Assembly (NCBI RefSeq): GCF_014202415.1
Contig: NZ_JACHGR010000003.1
Coordinates: 62,001-126,000 of the forward strand
Length of the DNA: 64,000 nt
Direction of reading: 5' to 3'
From: Tolumonas osonensis
GTDB lineage: Bacteria; Pseudomonadota; Gammaproteobacteria; Enterobacterales; Aeromonadaceae
Shown: in pieces, positions 35,606-44,111 of the stretch
Numbering within the stretch: the stretch's first letter is position 1
How the letters are laid out: each line of letters begins with the position of its first letter
The notes under the pieces: model-generated
What the model was told of the DNA's origin: nothing
Database searches by the model: none
The model's input: the letters and a program-made list of their open reading frames with translations, nothing else
Program-made: the position numbers and the translations under genes

Positions 35606-35648
35606 AAACTAGTGTGCTCAAGGCGGTCCTGGTATTGGACTTTGGACC
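35606..35648 (-). promoter_or_regulatory. Regulon promoter 5 (receiver/DUF202 operon)
   Basis: In gene sense, GGTCCAAAGTCCAAT (35634-35648; one change), then 22 nt, then TAGTTT (35606-35611). With the outer bases it forms the dyad TATTGG-N8-CCAATA. The predicted start of transcription falls on or next to the A of the receiver gene's ATG. Confidence 0.75.
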
Positions 35649-35725
35649 AATATTTACTGTAACACACAAATAGAACTGCAGGAATATCGCTAAATGCAGG
35701 TGCGTTCACGAAAGCGGAAGAACAT

Positions 35726-35768
35726 AGACTAAAGGCCAATTACCACTTTATTGTGGATCTACTACGAT
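35726..35768 (+). promoter_or_regulatory. Regulon promoter 6 (outer-membrane transporter-like protein)
   Basis: AGACTAAAGGCCAAT (35726-35740; three changes from GGACCAARGTCCAAT), then exactly 22 nt, then TACGAT (35763-35768). It points right to the gene at 35829. The most degenerate of the six, but the spacing to the -10 box is the same. Confidence 0.62.
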
Positions 35769-35828
35769 TTGGATAGGAAGCCGACTGACTCTCCCCGACG
35801 TTGACTTCAACTCCGGAGGAATAAACTT

Positions 35829-36686
35829 ATGATATTCAGTGATCCCAGTGAAAAAAAAGCGATTAAACATGGAGAATGGCTCACGTCAGGCCAGGCTTTG
35901 GCACCAGCATTAGCAGCGCTGATATCCTGCGGTGTGGTACAGCAATCAGTGGCAGCCGATGACAGCGCTGAACTGGCAAAGAAACTGGCAAATCCAATCG
36001 CAAACCTGCTCAGTGTGCCTGTGAAACTCGACTGGGATACCGGTATTGGGCCGGAAGATGCGGATCGCTCCACTTACGTTATTCAGCCAGTTATCCCTGT
36101 TACCCTGAATCAGAACTGGAATCTGATCTCTCGCACGATCGTCCCATTTATTGACGCAGAATCGCCGGTGGCAGGCGGTAGCAATGAGTCAGGTCTGGGG
36201 GACATCACGCAAAGCTTCTTCTTTTCACCTAACGCACCGACCAGTAATGGCTGGATCTGGGGCGGCGGACCAGTGCTGCTCATCCCTTCAGCCACCAATG
36301 ATATGGTCGGAAGCGAAAAATGGGGAACCGGCCCGACCCTGGTTGCGCTCAGACAGACCAATGGCTGGACATACGGTATTCTTGCCAATCATATCTGGTC
36401 GGTCGCAGGCAGCGACCAACGAAGTGATATCAGCACAACCTTCCTTCAGCCTTTCCTGTCGTATACCACCAAAACCTATACGACTATCGGTGTAAATACC
36501 GAGTCCACCTACGACTGGAAAAACGAGCAATGGCTTGTACCGATCAACCTGAGCGTAAGTCAATTAGTGAAGTTCGGTAAGCAACCGGTCAGCTTCGCAC
36601 TCGGTACCCGTTCATATGTTGAAGGTCCGACTGGTGGCCCGGATTGGGGACTGCGGTTCTCGGTTACGCTCCTGTTCCCGAAATAA
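35829..36686 (+). CDS. Outer-membrane transporter-like protein (neuromedin U-type)
   Basis: A 285-aa protein of the group often annotated as transporter/neuromedin U. It has an N-terminal export signal after a polar stretch (LAPALAALISCGVVQQSVAA), then an amphipathic beta-rich body: DTGIGPEDADRSTYVIQPVI, SGLGDITQSFFFSP, WGGGPVLLIPSATNDM, SEKWGTGPTLVALRQ, ending in LRFSVTLLFPK. It is probably a small barrel or periplasmic beta protein with unknown cargo. The start at 35829 follows GGAGGA. Promoter 6 lies upstream. Confidence 0.82.
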   Translation: MIFSDPSEKKAIKHGEWLTSGQALAPALAALISCGVVQQSVAADDSAELAKKLANPIANLLSVPVKLDWDTGIGPEDADRSTYVIQPVIPVTLNQNWNLISRTIVPFIDAESPVAGGSNESGLGDITQSFFFSPNAPTSNGWIWGGGPVLLIPSATNDMVGSEKWGTGPTLVALRQTNGWTYGILANHIWSVAGSDQRSDISTTFLQPFLSYTTKTYTTIGVNTESTYDWKNEQWLVPINLSVSQLVKFGKQPVSFALGTRSYVEGPTGGPDWGLRFSVTLLFPK

Positions 36687-36714
36687 AAATAACCGCTGGT
36701 CAGGCTGGTTCCGG

Positions 36715-37350
36715 CTACTGCCCGAGAGGCGAGTGACCGGCGACACCAGCCTTTACAGCCAGCATGACCAGTTCCGCAAGCGATCTGACCTGTAGTTTTT
36801 CCATGACCCGGGCACGGTGGACTTTGATCGTTTTTTCTACTGTGCCAAGTTCACTGGCTATCTGTTTGTTCAGTTTGCCGGCAACAACATAGCTGAACAC
36901 CTGTTTCTCCCGGGGCGTAAGCATATCCACGGTTTTTTTAATCCTGTCCAGCTCAGCACGCATTGATCTGTCAAGCTGATCTTTTTCAATAGCGCTGAAG
37001 ACGGCTTTCAGCAGCTCATCCTCATCTACTGGCTTGGTAAGAAATTCAACCGCGCCATGTTTAAGTGCCTGCACGCTATCGTGGACAGTGGCCTGACCTG
37101 AGAGAAAAATGATAGGTGAAACAACACCTTTCGTAGTAAGTACATCCTGCAACTCAAGCCCACCGATCCCCGGCATATTTACATCTAACACCAGACAGCC
37201 AGGAACATCCGGATCATATTGTTCAAGATATTCCTGTGCTGATGCACAGACCAATATCTCTAATTCAGCTGTACGCAACAGGCGTGCAATGGCCTTGCGC
37301 ACAGAACTGTCATCATCAACTATCGCTACCCTTGCTCCATGATTGTTCAT
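36715..37350 (-). CDS. FixJ/NarL-type response regulator
   Basis: About 211 aa from MNNHGARVAIVDDDS (37350), with AGGG 8 nt before the ATG. A receiver domain (acidic residues DDD12-14, phospho-acceptor Asp56 in CLVLDVNMPGIGG, KPVDEDEL) is joined to a LuxR-type HTH (LTPREKQVFSYVVAGKLNKQ, then IASELGTVEKTIKVHRARVM). Such regulators activate transcription from sites overlapping -35. It overlaps the kinase gene by 35 nt. It is the best candidate to bind the six GGACCAARGTCCAAT sites in this island; that is inference. Confidence 0.93.
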   Translation of the reverse strand: MNNHGARVAIVDDDSSVRKAIARLLRTAELEILVCASAQEYLEQYDPDVPGCLVLDVNMPGIGGLELQDVLTTKGVVSPIIFLSGQATVHDSVQALKHGAVEFLTKPVDEDELLKAVFSAIEKDQLDRSMRAELDRIKKTVDMLTPREKQVFSYVVAGKLNKQIASELGTVEKTIKVHRARVMEKLQVRSLAELVMLAVKAGVAGHSPLGQ

Positions 37351-39097
37351 TCTTCGATCCCTCATACACAGGTACGGTGAAGAAAAAGGTTGTACCGCCG
37401 TTCGCATTACCGGAGGCCCACAAATGGCCGCCATGCGCAATAATTATCCTGCGACAGACAGACAGCCCTAACCCAAGTCCTTGTGGTTTTGTTGTAAAAA
37501 ATGGCTCGAAAATCCGATCTATTGTTTCAGCCGGGATGCCGTGACCTTGATCACTTACACTAATCCGGATGCCCTGCTGCGGATCCATCTCTGTAGTGAT
37601 CAAAAGTAAGCGGTTTGATTCCACAATGCCGGCCATAGCATCACAGCCATTCATAATCAGATTAATCAATACTTGCTGAATCTGTGCCCGGGCTGCATTA
37701 ATTTCAGGCAGATCCAGAGTAAGGTTTACTTTACAAAGAACGCCGGCATTCATCATTTCACTGCGTAGCAAATTGAGAGTATTTCCGACCACCGAGTTCA
37801 TATCTGTCAGTTCAAACTGCATGCAGCCTTTTTTGTATAACAGACGCATTCCCTGGATCACTTCGCTGGCTCGTTTATTATCGCTGACGATGTCCTGCAA
37901 AATTTCACGAACCTCACCAAGATCCGGTGAATCCTGCGCCATAAAACGCAATGCCGCCTGTGCATTACTGAGAATTGCAGCCAACGGCTGGTTCAGTTCA
38001 TGAGTGAGTGAGCCGGATAATTCACTCAGCATCATCACCCGGGAACGATGAGCCTGTTCCTGTCGCTGCTGAGCCAGATCCAGCTCCATTTCTTTGCGTT
38101 CGGTAATATCAATAGCCGTACCAAGCACGAGGCTGACAACTCCATGTGAATCAAATACAGGCAATTTGATCGTTTCCAGCCAACGAGTTTTTCCGTTCGC
38201 ATCAGTAATTCGTTCTTCCGGAATCACCTGCTTTTGCAAAGAATCTAATACTTCTGTGTCTGATTGATGAAACCATTGCACTTCTTCTGCACTGGTATTG
38301 AAGTCAGCATCTGTCTTGCCTATTAAGTCATCAACAGTGGTGCCATAAATATTGGCTACGGCCTGGTTAGCCAGTGTAAATCTGCCCTGCCGATCTTTAG
38401 TAAAAATCAGATTCGGGTTGATATCAATTAACTGTTTCAGAAATGCTTTCTCTTGTTTCAGCAAATCGGAACTACGTTTGAGCTCACTGATATCAAAAGA
38501 GACACCGCGTATCTTCTTTTTATTATCAGCAGCAATGTCAACAATACCCTGGGCAGCTATCCAGCGTACCTGCCCACCGGGCAACACAACCCGGTACTGG
38601 CGTGAGAACTCACCGCCATTTTCCATCAATTGCAGTACACCGGTCCGGACCATGTCTCGATCATCATCATGCACCACACTTAAAATACGGTTAAAACTAA
38701 TCTGCTCTGCGGGAGCAAAACCATAGAGCGTCCGTATCTGATCCGTAACCCAAATATTATCGGCACCTACAGTCCATTCCCAAACGCCCCACTTTCCGGC
38801 TCTGGCTGCCTGAGCCATGCGTTGCTCACTTTGGCGTAATTCCGCTTCTGCCATCCGGAGTTGATGTACAAGCTTCGCAGACCGAATCATGCCCACTGAC
38901 AACTTAAAACCGATTGCAGCTATTACAACTAGCAGGCAAAAACCAAACACGTAGGCAGCCTGTATTGCACCCCTGTAAATCAGCAGCGCAATAAGCCCCA
39001 CAGAGGCAATAACAAAGAGATAACTGCCTGAAACAACCAATGCATGGTGAAGTTCAGGGCGGGTACTACGAAGACCGTACATCATGTATCCATCCAC
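37316..39097 (-). CDS. PAS-domain sensor histidine kinase (FixL-like)
   Basis: A 593-aa kinase with two N-terminal membrane helices (about 21-40 and 47-68), two PAS domains (about 95-205 and 215-335; the second contains FTKDRQGRFTLANQAVANIY), a dimerisation/phospho-acceptor segment with His366 in SLTHELNQPLAAIL, and a HATPase domain (VNLIMNGCDAM, DQGHGIP, GLGLGLSVCRRI). The HELNQPL form is typical of FixL/DctB-type kinases. No haem-binding site is evident, so the signal is unknown. It is paired with the downstream FixJ-type regulator. Confidence 0.93.
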   Translation of the reverse strand: MDGYMMYGLRSTRPELHHALVVSGSYLFVIASVGLIALLIYRGAIQAAYVFGFCLLVVIAAIGFKLSVGMIRSAKLVHQLRMAEAELRQSEQRMAQAARAGKWGVWEWTVGADNIWVTDQIRTLYGFAPAEQISFNRILSVVHDDDRDMVRTGVLQLMENGGEFSRQYRVVLPGGQVRWIAAQGIVDIAADNKKKIRGVSFDISELKRSSDLLKQEKAFLKQLIDINPNLIFTKDRQGRFTLANQAVANIYGTTVDDLIGKTDADFNTSAEEVQWFHQSDTEVLDSLQKQVIPEERITDANGKTRWLETIKLPVFDSHGVVSLVLGTAIDITERKEMELDLAQQRQEQAHRSRVMMLSELSGSLTHELNQPLAAILSNAQAALRFMAQDSPDLGEVREILQDIVSDNKRASEVIQGMRLLYKKGCMQFELTDMNSVVGNTLNLLRSEMMNAGVLCKVNLTLDLPEINAARAQIQQVLINLIMNGCDAMAGIVESNRLLLITTEMDPQQGIRISVSDQGHGIPAETIDRIFEPFFTTKPQGLGLGLSVCRRIIIAHGGHLWASGNANGGTTFFFTVPVYEGSKNEQSWSKGSDS

Positions 39098-39512
39098 GGC
39101 GAAATAATATGAGCATTGAAAAACTCAACTTGCCAACCACAGTTAACGCTTTACCAGACAGATTAATCTGATGAAATACAATAACTAACGTCGCTAATAC
39201 AAACACCATAACCAATATTCAGCGAATCCATCTTCAGAGCCTGGTTAAGTTTAACCAGTACGAGTATACCTTCATCACTGCTCCAAAATCGGGCAATTTC
39301 GGGGTTGCAGGTCACAAAGCCACAAGATTTCCAATCGAAGATTCATCAGAGCGGCACAGGACATCCCCCAGCGCGTCAATTATCTATCATATATGTGAGA
39401 CATGTTTCATATGCAACACATCGTTGCTGCTAGCATCAATTGTGCTGAATTTAATCAAAACGATATGGTGAACATAAATACGGATTTATCTTATAAACCA
39501 AGGAGAAACGGC
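39098..39512. other. Divergent intergenic region, kinase / DUF3313 lipoprotein
   Basis: A 415-nt gap that holds promoters for both directions. It contains the 18-bp dyad CTGGTTAA-GT-TTAACCAG (39241-39258). No copy of the GGACCAARGTCC site was found. A longer frame from 39402 covers part of it, but has no signal peptide in the right place. Confidence 0.5.
39241..39258. promoter_or_regulatory. 18-bp dyad, possible operator
   Basis: CTGGTTAA and TTAACCAG separated by GT, placed between the divergent kinase gene and the lipoprotein gene. The symmetry and position suggest an operator of a dimeric regulator; the protein is unknown. Confidence 0.5.
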
Positions 39513-40181
39513 ATGAGAATAAGTAAAGCAATGGTTCTGGTTTCGGCAATTTTGCTGGGTGCTTGTGCGTCAACCCCGCAAACAAGCAGTAATACCGCTA
39601 TGTATTCCGGTTTCCTCGGTAATTATTCCGATATGAAAACGGTAATGGATAGTGAAAAAAATGAAGTACTACGTTGGGTAAAACCAGATCTGGTGAAAGG
39701 TAAATACTCCAAATTAATCATCAAGCCAGTAACCTACTATCCATATCCCAAAACCAACGAGCAAATCACCCAGGCAAACCTCGATAAGATTGCCAGTTAC
39801 CTGACCGAGCGAGTCAAACTTGAGCTTGGAAAAAACTTTGTATTAACCGACAAGCCAGGGAGCGATACGGCTGAAGTTTCAGTTGCCATCACTGGCGTGG
39901 AAACCTCCCTTGAGGGGTTGAAAATTTATGAAGTCACACCAGTTACCCTTGTCTATGCAGGTGCTACCGCCGCATTGGGTAAACGGGATAAGGTTGTTGC
40001 TGTCTACGTAGAAGGTATCACTAAAGACTCACTATCCGGAGAACCATTGGTCAAAGCGGTTCGTAAGGGAACTGGTGAGAAACTGCCTGACGACAAACAA
40101 CAACTACAAGTCGAGAATCTCAAAACAGTACTGGATAGCTGGGCCAAGGGAACCGGAACACTTGCAGCTCAATTGAAATAA
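39513..40181 (+). CDS. DUF3313-type lipoprotein
   Basis: About 222 aa from MRISKAMVLVSAILLGACAS (39513), a lipoprotein signal with lipobox LGAC and a strong AAGGAG before the ATG. The mature part contains SGFLGNYSDMK, LRWVKPDLVKGKYSKLIIKP and VTYYPYP, typical of DUF3313 outer-membrane lipoproteins of unknown function. It is followed by the DUF1254 gene 118 nt downstream on the same strand. Confidence 0.85.
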   Translation: MRISKAMVLVSAILLGACASTPQTSSNTAMYSGFLGNYSDMKTVMDSEKNEVLRWVKPDLVKGKYSKLIIKPVTYYPYPKTNEQITQANLDKIASYLTERVKLELGKNFVLTDKPGSDTAEVSVAITGVETSLEGLKIYEVTPVTLVYAGATAALGKRDKVVAVYVEGITKDSLSGEPLVKAVRKGTGEKLPDDKQQLQVENLKTVLDSWAKGTGTLAAQLK

Positions 40182-40299
40182 GTATCATGCATTCCGCTAT
40201 TTATGCTTATTCAGAAACGCTATGCAGAATAATTCAACTTAATAAACAGTTAGTTGAATCAGAAGGTTACCTGAGTACGATATCGAAAAGGGGATAAAA

Positions 40300-41724
40300 A
40301 TGAAGATGACTACAGACATTCCGGCTGGGGTTGCTTCACCGAACACAGTGCAAACGCGGCTGGGCACGCTGAACTTTTTTGATGGTTTTCCGGACCAGGA
40401 AACCGTCAATAAAGTTTACGACAACCTCGACTTCCAGCGCGCGGTTCAGGCTTACTTGCTGGCATTGGCACCGGTGAACGTAGCTGGGTTGCGCGAGGGA
40501 TTGCTGACCGTCGGCCCCGCAAATGTCACGATCCCAACATTTGAAGAAAACCTGAACGCCCGGTCGATCTTTCTAACGCCGAATGCAACAACACCCTACA
40601 CATGGATCTGGATCGATCTGCATAAAGGTCCTCTGGTCGTCGAAGTGCCCCCTATGACACTGGGCATGATTGATGACTTCTGGTTCAAGTATGTAACCGA
40701 CATCGGCATCGTCGGCCCGGACAAGGGTAAAGGCGGCAAATACCTGCTGCTGCCTCCGGGGTACGAAGGCGACGCGCCCGAAGGATACATGGTGGTGCGC
40801 GTGCCCACGTTCGAGTCCATCCTCGTGTGGCGCAACATGCCAGTGCAAGGAGACATCAAGCCAGCGATCGAAAGGCTGCACAAGAACACGCGCATTTATC
40901 CCTTGTCGCAGGTCGCTAATCCGCCAGCCAACACCTTCGTCAACGTGTCTGATCGGGATTTTTCAACGGTAGCACCAGCAGATTACCGCTTTTGGGAACT
41001 GCTTAACTACGTCGTTCAGAATGAACCCGTCGAGTCGCTTGACCCGATCACGCTCGGTTTCTTTGCCTCGATCGGCATTGAGAAAGGCAAGCTGTTTGCA
41101 CCTGACGAGCGCATGAAGAAGATACTGACTGAGGCTGCTGCGGTGGGCGACGCTACCGCTCGCACTCTCACCTATCAGAGCCGCATACCTGAGGCTTTCT
41201 ACTATCCGAACAGCACCTGGCGCCAGTGGCTCGGCGGATACAAGTTCCAGTCGCAGCCCGGTGTCGCCCATCTCGATGCCGCCGCCTTTTTCTACTTCTA
41301 TGCCACAGGCGTCACACCAGCCATGGAAGCCAAGATGGTGGGTCAAGGTTCCCAGTATGCCGTCGGACTTCTGGATTCCCAGGGCAATCCGCTGGACGGT
41401 GGCAAAACCTATCGGCTGCGTGTATTGCCTAACGCTCCAGTAAAGGATTTCTGGTCAGCAATAGTGTATGACAACCAGACCCGCTCCATGCTCCAGACCG
41501 ACCAAGACTTTCCTCAAGTGAGCAGTTTGGATCAAGGCTTGGTAGTCAATCAGGATGGGTCAGTAGACGTTTACTTCGGACCAAAAACCCCGTCAGGTAT
41601 GGAACCAAACTGGATTCAGACCATTCCCGGCAAGGGCTGGAACATGCTGTTCCGGCTGTACGGCCCGTTTGAGCCTTGGTTCGATAAAACCTGGAAACTA
41701 AGCGAGATCGAACTGGTTCAGTAG
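40300..41724 (+). CDS. DUF1254/DUF1214 domain protein
   Basis: A 474-aa protein with an N-terminal DUF1254 domain (TRLGTLNFFDGFPDQETVNK, YDNLDFQRAVQAYL, LTPNATTPYTW) and a C-terminal DUF1214 domain (YRLRVLPNAPVKDFWSAIVY, DNQTRSMLQ, VYFGPKTPSGMEPNWI). There is no signal peptide, unlike many homologues. Function unknown; members appear in many soil and water bacteria. GC-rich codons (frequent GTC, ATC, GGC) differ from the preceding lipoprotein gene, which suggests recent transfer. The start follows AGGGGATAAA. Confidence 0.9.
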   Translation: MKMTTDIPAGVASPNTVQTRLGTLNFFDGFPDQETVNKVYDNLDFQRAVQAYLLALAPVNVAGLREGLLTVGPANVTIPTFEENLNARSIFLTPNATTPYTWIWIDLHKGPLVVEVPPMTLGMIDDFWFKYVTDIGIVGPDKGKGGKYLLLPPGYEGDAPEGYMVVRVPTFESILVWRNMPVQGDIKPAIERLHKNTRIYPLSQVANPPANTFVNVSDRDFSTVAPADYRFWELLNYVVQNEPVESLDPITLGFFASIGIEKGKLFAPDERMKKILTEAAAVGDATARTLTYQSRIPEAFYYPNSTWRQWLGGYKFQSQPGVAHLDAAAFFYFYATGVTPAMEAKMVGQGSQYAVGLLDSQGNPLDGGKTYRLRVLPNAPVKDFWSAIVYDNQTRSMLQTDQDFPQVSSLDQGLVVNQDGSVDVYFGPKTPSGMEPNWIQTIPGKGWNMLFRLYGPFEPWFDKTWKLSEIELVQ

Positions 41725-41743
41725 AATCTTTGCCAGCTAACAA

Positions 41744-41781
41744 CCGGTTCAGCGGATGACATTATGCCGCCGCTGAACCGG
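41744..41781 (+). terminator. Strong hairpin after DUF1254
   Basis: CCGGTTCAGCGG (41744-41755) and CCGCTGAACCGG (41770-41781) form a perfect 12-bp stem 20 nt past the stop codon. No U-run follows. The rest of the 324-nt gap to modF (to 42048) is AT-rich, with no feature I can name apart from the modF promoter that must lie there. Confidence 0.55.
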
Positions 41782-42048
41782 AGCAATCTGTAATTACGCC
41801 AGCAAGTACGAAAAACTGAAAAATGCGCAAAACCGAGAAGGGGGAAATCTATAATTTACTGATTTTATTGGTTATGAAATGGGAAATCGAACCTCGGCCA
41901 ATTTCAATAACTGAGCAGCATCCATGTCGAAAGTTGGCTTGGTCATGAGTCATCTCTTTAGGTTATAGTTTCATGAAATGAGACAAAATTTTGACCACTA
42001 CCCTACCCGTAATTTCTACCGGGCATTATCTCCTTTCCCGAGGTATTC

Positions 42049-43500
42049 ATGTTATCCATAAATTCAGCAACATTCTCTTTTGGAACCGATAAAAAGCTAA
42101 CTATCTCTTCTTTTTATCTGACGGCAGGAAGCTGCTGCGCCATTATCGGTAACAACGGCAGCGGTAAAACCATGATGGCGCGCGCACTAGCGCAGGAACT
42201 GGAGGCCGAATCAGGTGAATATGCCTGTAATCTGCGCCCGGAACTGGTCTCTTTTGAAAAGCAGCTCAAACTGTATGACGATGAATGGCAACGGACCAAT
42301 ACCGATATGCTGGGCACGGAAGAAGAAATAGCCGCGACGGCTGCCGCGATTATTCAGCAACACCGGCATGATGATGTTTATTGCCAGGAACTGGCACAGC
42401 AATTTGGTATTACTCACCTTCTGGAGCAACCCTTTACCGCTTTATCCAGCGGAGAAGGTCGCAAGGTCCTGCTGGCGCAGGCATTGATGTCAAAACCTCA
42501 GTTGCTGATTCTGGATGAACCGTTTGACGGGCTGGATGTATCCGCCCGTACACAACTGATGACTACACTGGCGCAGTTACAGCAACAGGGGATGGCGCTG
42601 GTGATCATCGTCAATCGTCCGGATGAACTTCCCGCCTTTGCACAGAAACTGGGCTGGATACTGGATTGCCAGTTCACACAACAGCGCAGCCGGGAGGCAT
42701 TTTTTGCCGATCCACTGACACAACAGCTGCTGCACTGTGCCTCAGACCACGACATCACCCTCCCGCCACCACTGCAGTCTGGCGGAAATACCGCATTCAC
42801 CGATCCGTTGATTGATTTGCAGCAGATACAGGTCAGTTACGGAGAGCGCACGATATTGCATGACTTAACCTGGCAAGTGAATAACGGCGAGCACTGGCAT
42901 ATTGCCGGCCCGAACGGCTGCGGCAAAACCACGCTGCTGCACCTTATCACCGGCGATCATCCGCAGTGTTACAGCAACAAAGTCACGCTATTCGGCAAGC
43001 GCCGTGGTTCCGGCGAAAGTATCTGGGATATCAAACAGAATATGGGCATTGTCAGCCCGGCGTTTCATATGTCATACCGTGTTGCGGGTACACCGCTGAC
43101 GGTGATCCTGTCGGGTTTTTATGATTCTATCGGGCTCTATCAGCAACCCGGCGATCAGGAGCTGGCGCTGGCCCGGCAATGGCTGAAACTACTGGGCATG
43201 GAAAAGATGGAACAGAGTGCATTTCTGCAACTGTCTTACGGGCAACAACGCTTGCTGTTAATTGCCCGGGCCATGGTGAAACATCCGCCGCTGCTGATTC
43301 TGGACGAGCCGTTGCAGGGACTGGACAGTCTGAACCGGCATCTGGTGCTGCAGTATATTGATCGCCTGGTGGCTAACAGCCGCAGTCAGTTGCTGTATGT
43401 GTCGCATCACGCCGAAGATGTTCCGCAGTGCATGACTCACCGTCTGCAATTTGTGGCACAACCGGATGGTCACTATCGCTATGAACAGACCCGTCTTTAA
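42049..43500 (+). CDS. modF: ModF-like twin ATP-binding protein
   Basis: A 483-aa protein with two ABC ATPase domains in one chain. Domain 1 has Walker A IGNNGSGKTMMA, signature LSSGEGRKVLLAQAL and Walker B LLILDEPFDGLD; domain 2 has GPNGCGKTTLLHLI, LSYGQQRLLLIARAM and LLILDEPLQGLD. Size and layout match E. coli ModF (about 490 aa), linked to molybdate metabolism. No permease gene is next to it. The start at 42049 follows GAGGTATTC. Confidence 0.9.
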   Translation: MLSINSATFSFGTDKKLTISSFYLTAGSCCAIIGNNGSGKTMMARALAQELEAESGEYACNLRPELVSFEKQLKLYDDEWQRTNTDMLGTEEEIAATAAAIIQQHRHDDVYCQELAQQFGITHLLEQPFTALSSGEGRKVLLAQALMSKPQLLILDEPFDGLDVSARTQLMTTLAQLQQQGMALVIIVNRPDELPAFAQKLGWILDCQFTQQRSREAFFADPLTQQLLHCASDHDITLPPPLQSGGNTAFTDPLIDLQQIQVSYGERTILHDLTWQVNNGEHWHIAGPNGCGKTTLLHLITGDHPQCYSNKVTLFGKRRGSGESIWDIKQNMGIVSPAFHMSYRVAGTPLTVILSGFYDSIGLYQQPGDQELALARQWLKLLGMEKMEQSAFLQLSYGQQRLLLIARAMVKHPPLLILDEPLQGLDSLNRHLVLQYIDRLVANSRSQLLYVSHHAEDVPQCMTHRLQFVAQPDGHYRYEQTRL

Positions 43501-43508
43501 TTCAGGAT

Positions 43509-43991
43509 TCAGCCGAGCTTTTTCTGCCAGAATAATGCCTGTCCCTGTGCCGGATCGAGTTCGTATCCGGCAAAGCCGCAGCGAAGATAGGTGCGCTGTG
43601 CCGTCTGGTTTCCGGATAACACTTCCAGCGTTAACTTGCAGCAATCGCGTTCGCGGGCTATCTGTTCGATACGTTGCAATAGTGCGGTCGCGATCCCCTG
43701 CCCCCGGTATTCCGGCGCCACCGCCAGATCATGCACATTAATCAGCGGGCGGGCTGCGAAGGTAGAAACCGTCTGGAAAGCATTCAGTAGCCCTGCCGGC
43801 TGACCATCCTGATAGGCCAGCAATGAGATGGCGGCCGGACATTGTTGTAAGGTTTGCGGCAATTGCTGGCGGCATTCGGCAGATAAAGGTTCGGCGCCCC
43901 CCATCGGGTCCTGCGCATAGAGATCCAGTAACATCAGCAAATCAGACACCTGCTGCTCATCGTGGTAGTCAACATATTGAATCTTTAACAT
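43509..43991 (-). CDS. GNAT-family N-acetyltransferase
   Basis: A 160-aa GNAT enzyme. The acetyl-CoA binding block is VHDLAVAPEYRGQGIATALL (R/Q-x-x-G-x-G/A in RGQGIA), then LTLEVLSGNQTAQRTYLRCGFAGYEL. The substrate is unknown. It is convergent with modF with an 8-nt gap. The start at 43991 follows GGAGATAAGTA. Confidence 0.88.
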   Translation of the reverse strand: MLKIQYVDYHDEQQVSDLLMLLDLYAQDPMGGAEPLSAECRQQLPQTLQQCPAAISLLAYQDGQPAGLLNAFQTVSTFAARPLINVHDLAVAPEYRGQGIATALLQRIEQIARERDCCKLTLEVLSGNQTAQRTYLRCGFAGYELDPAQGQALFWQKKLG

Positions 43992-44111
43992 TACTTATCT
44001 CCAGGACAAATTCTGCTGTTGAAGCTGACACAATTTGCCACATATTTCACATAAATTTGTGACGATTTATACTTAGTGTGAACCTGCCAAAAGGCGATTT
44101 GGAGAGCTTTT

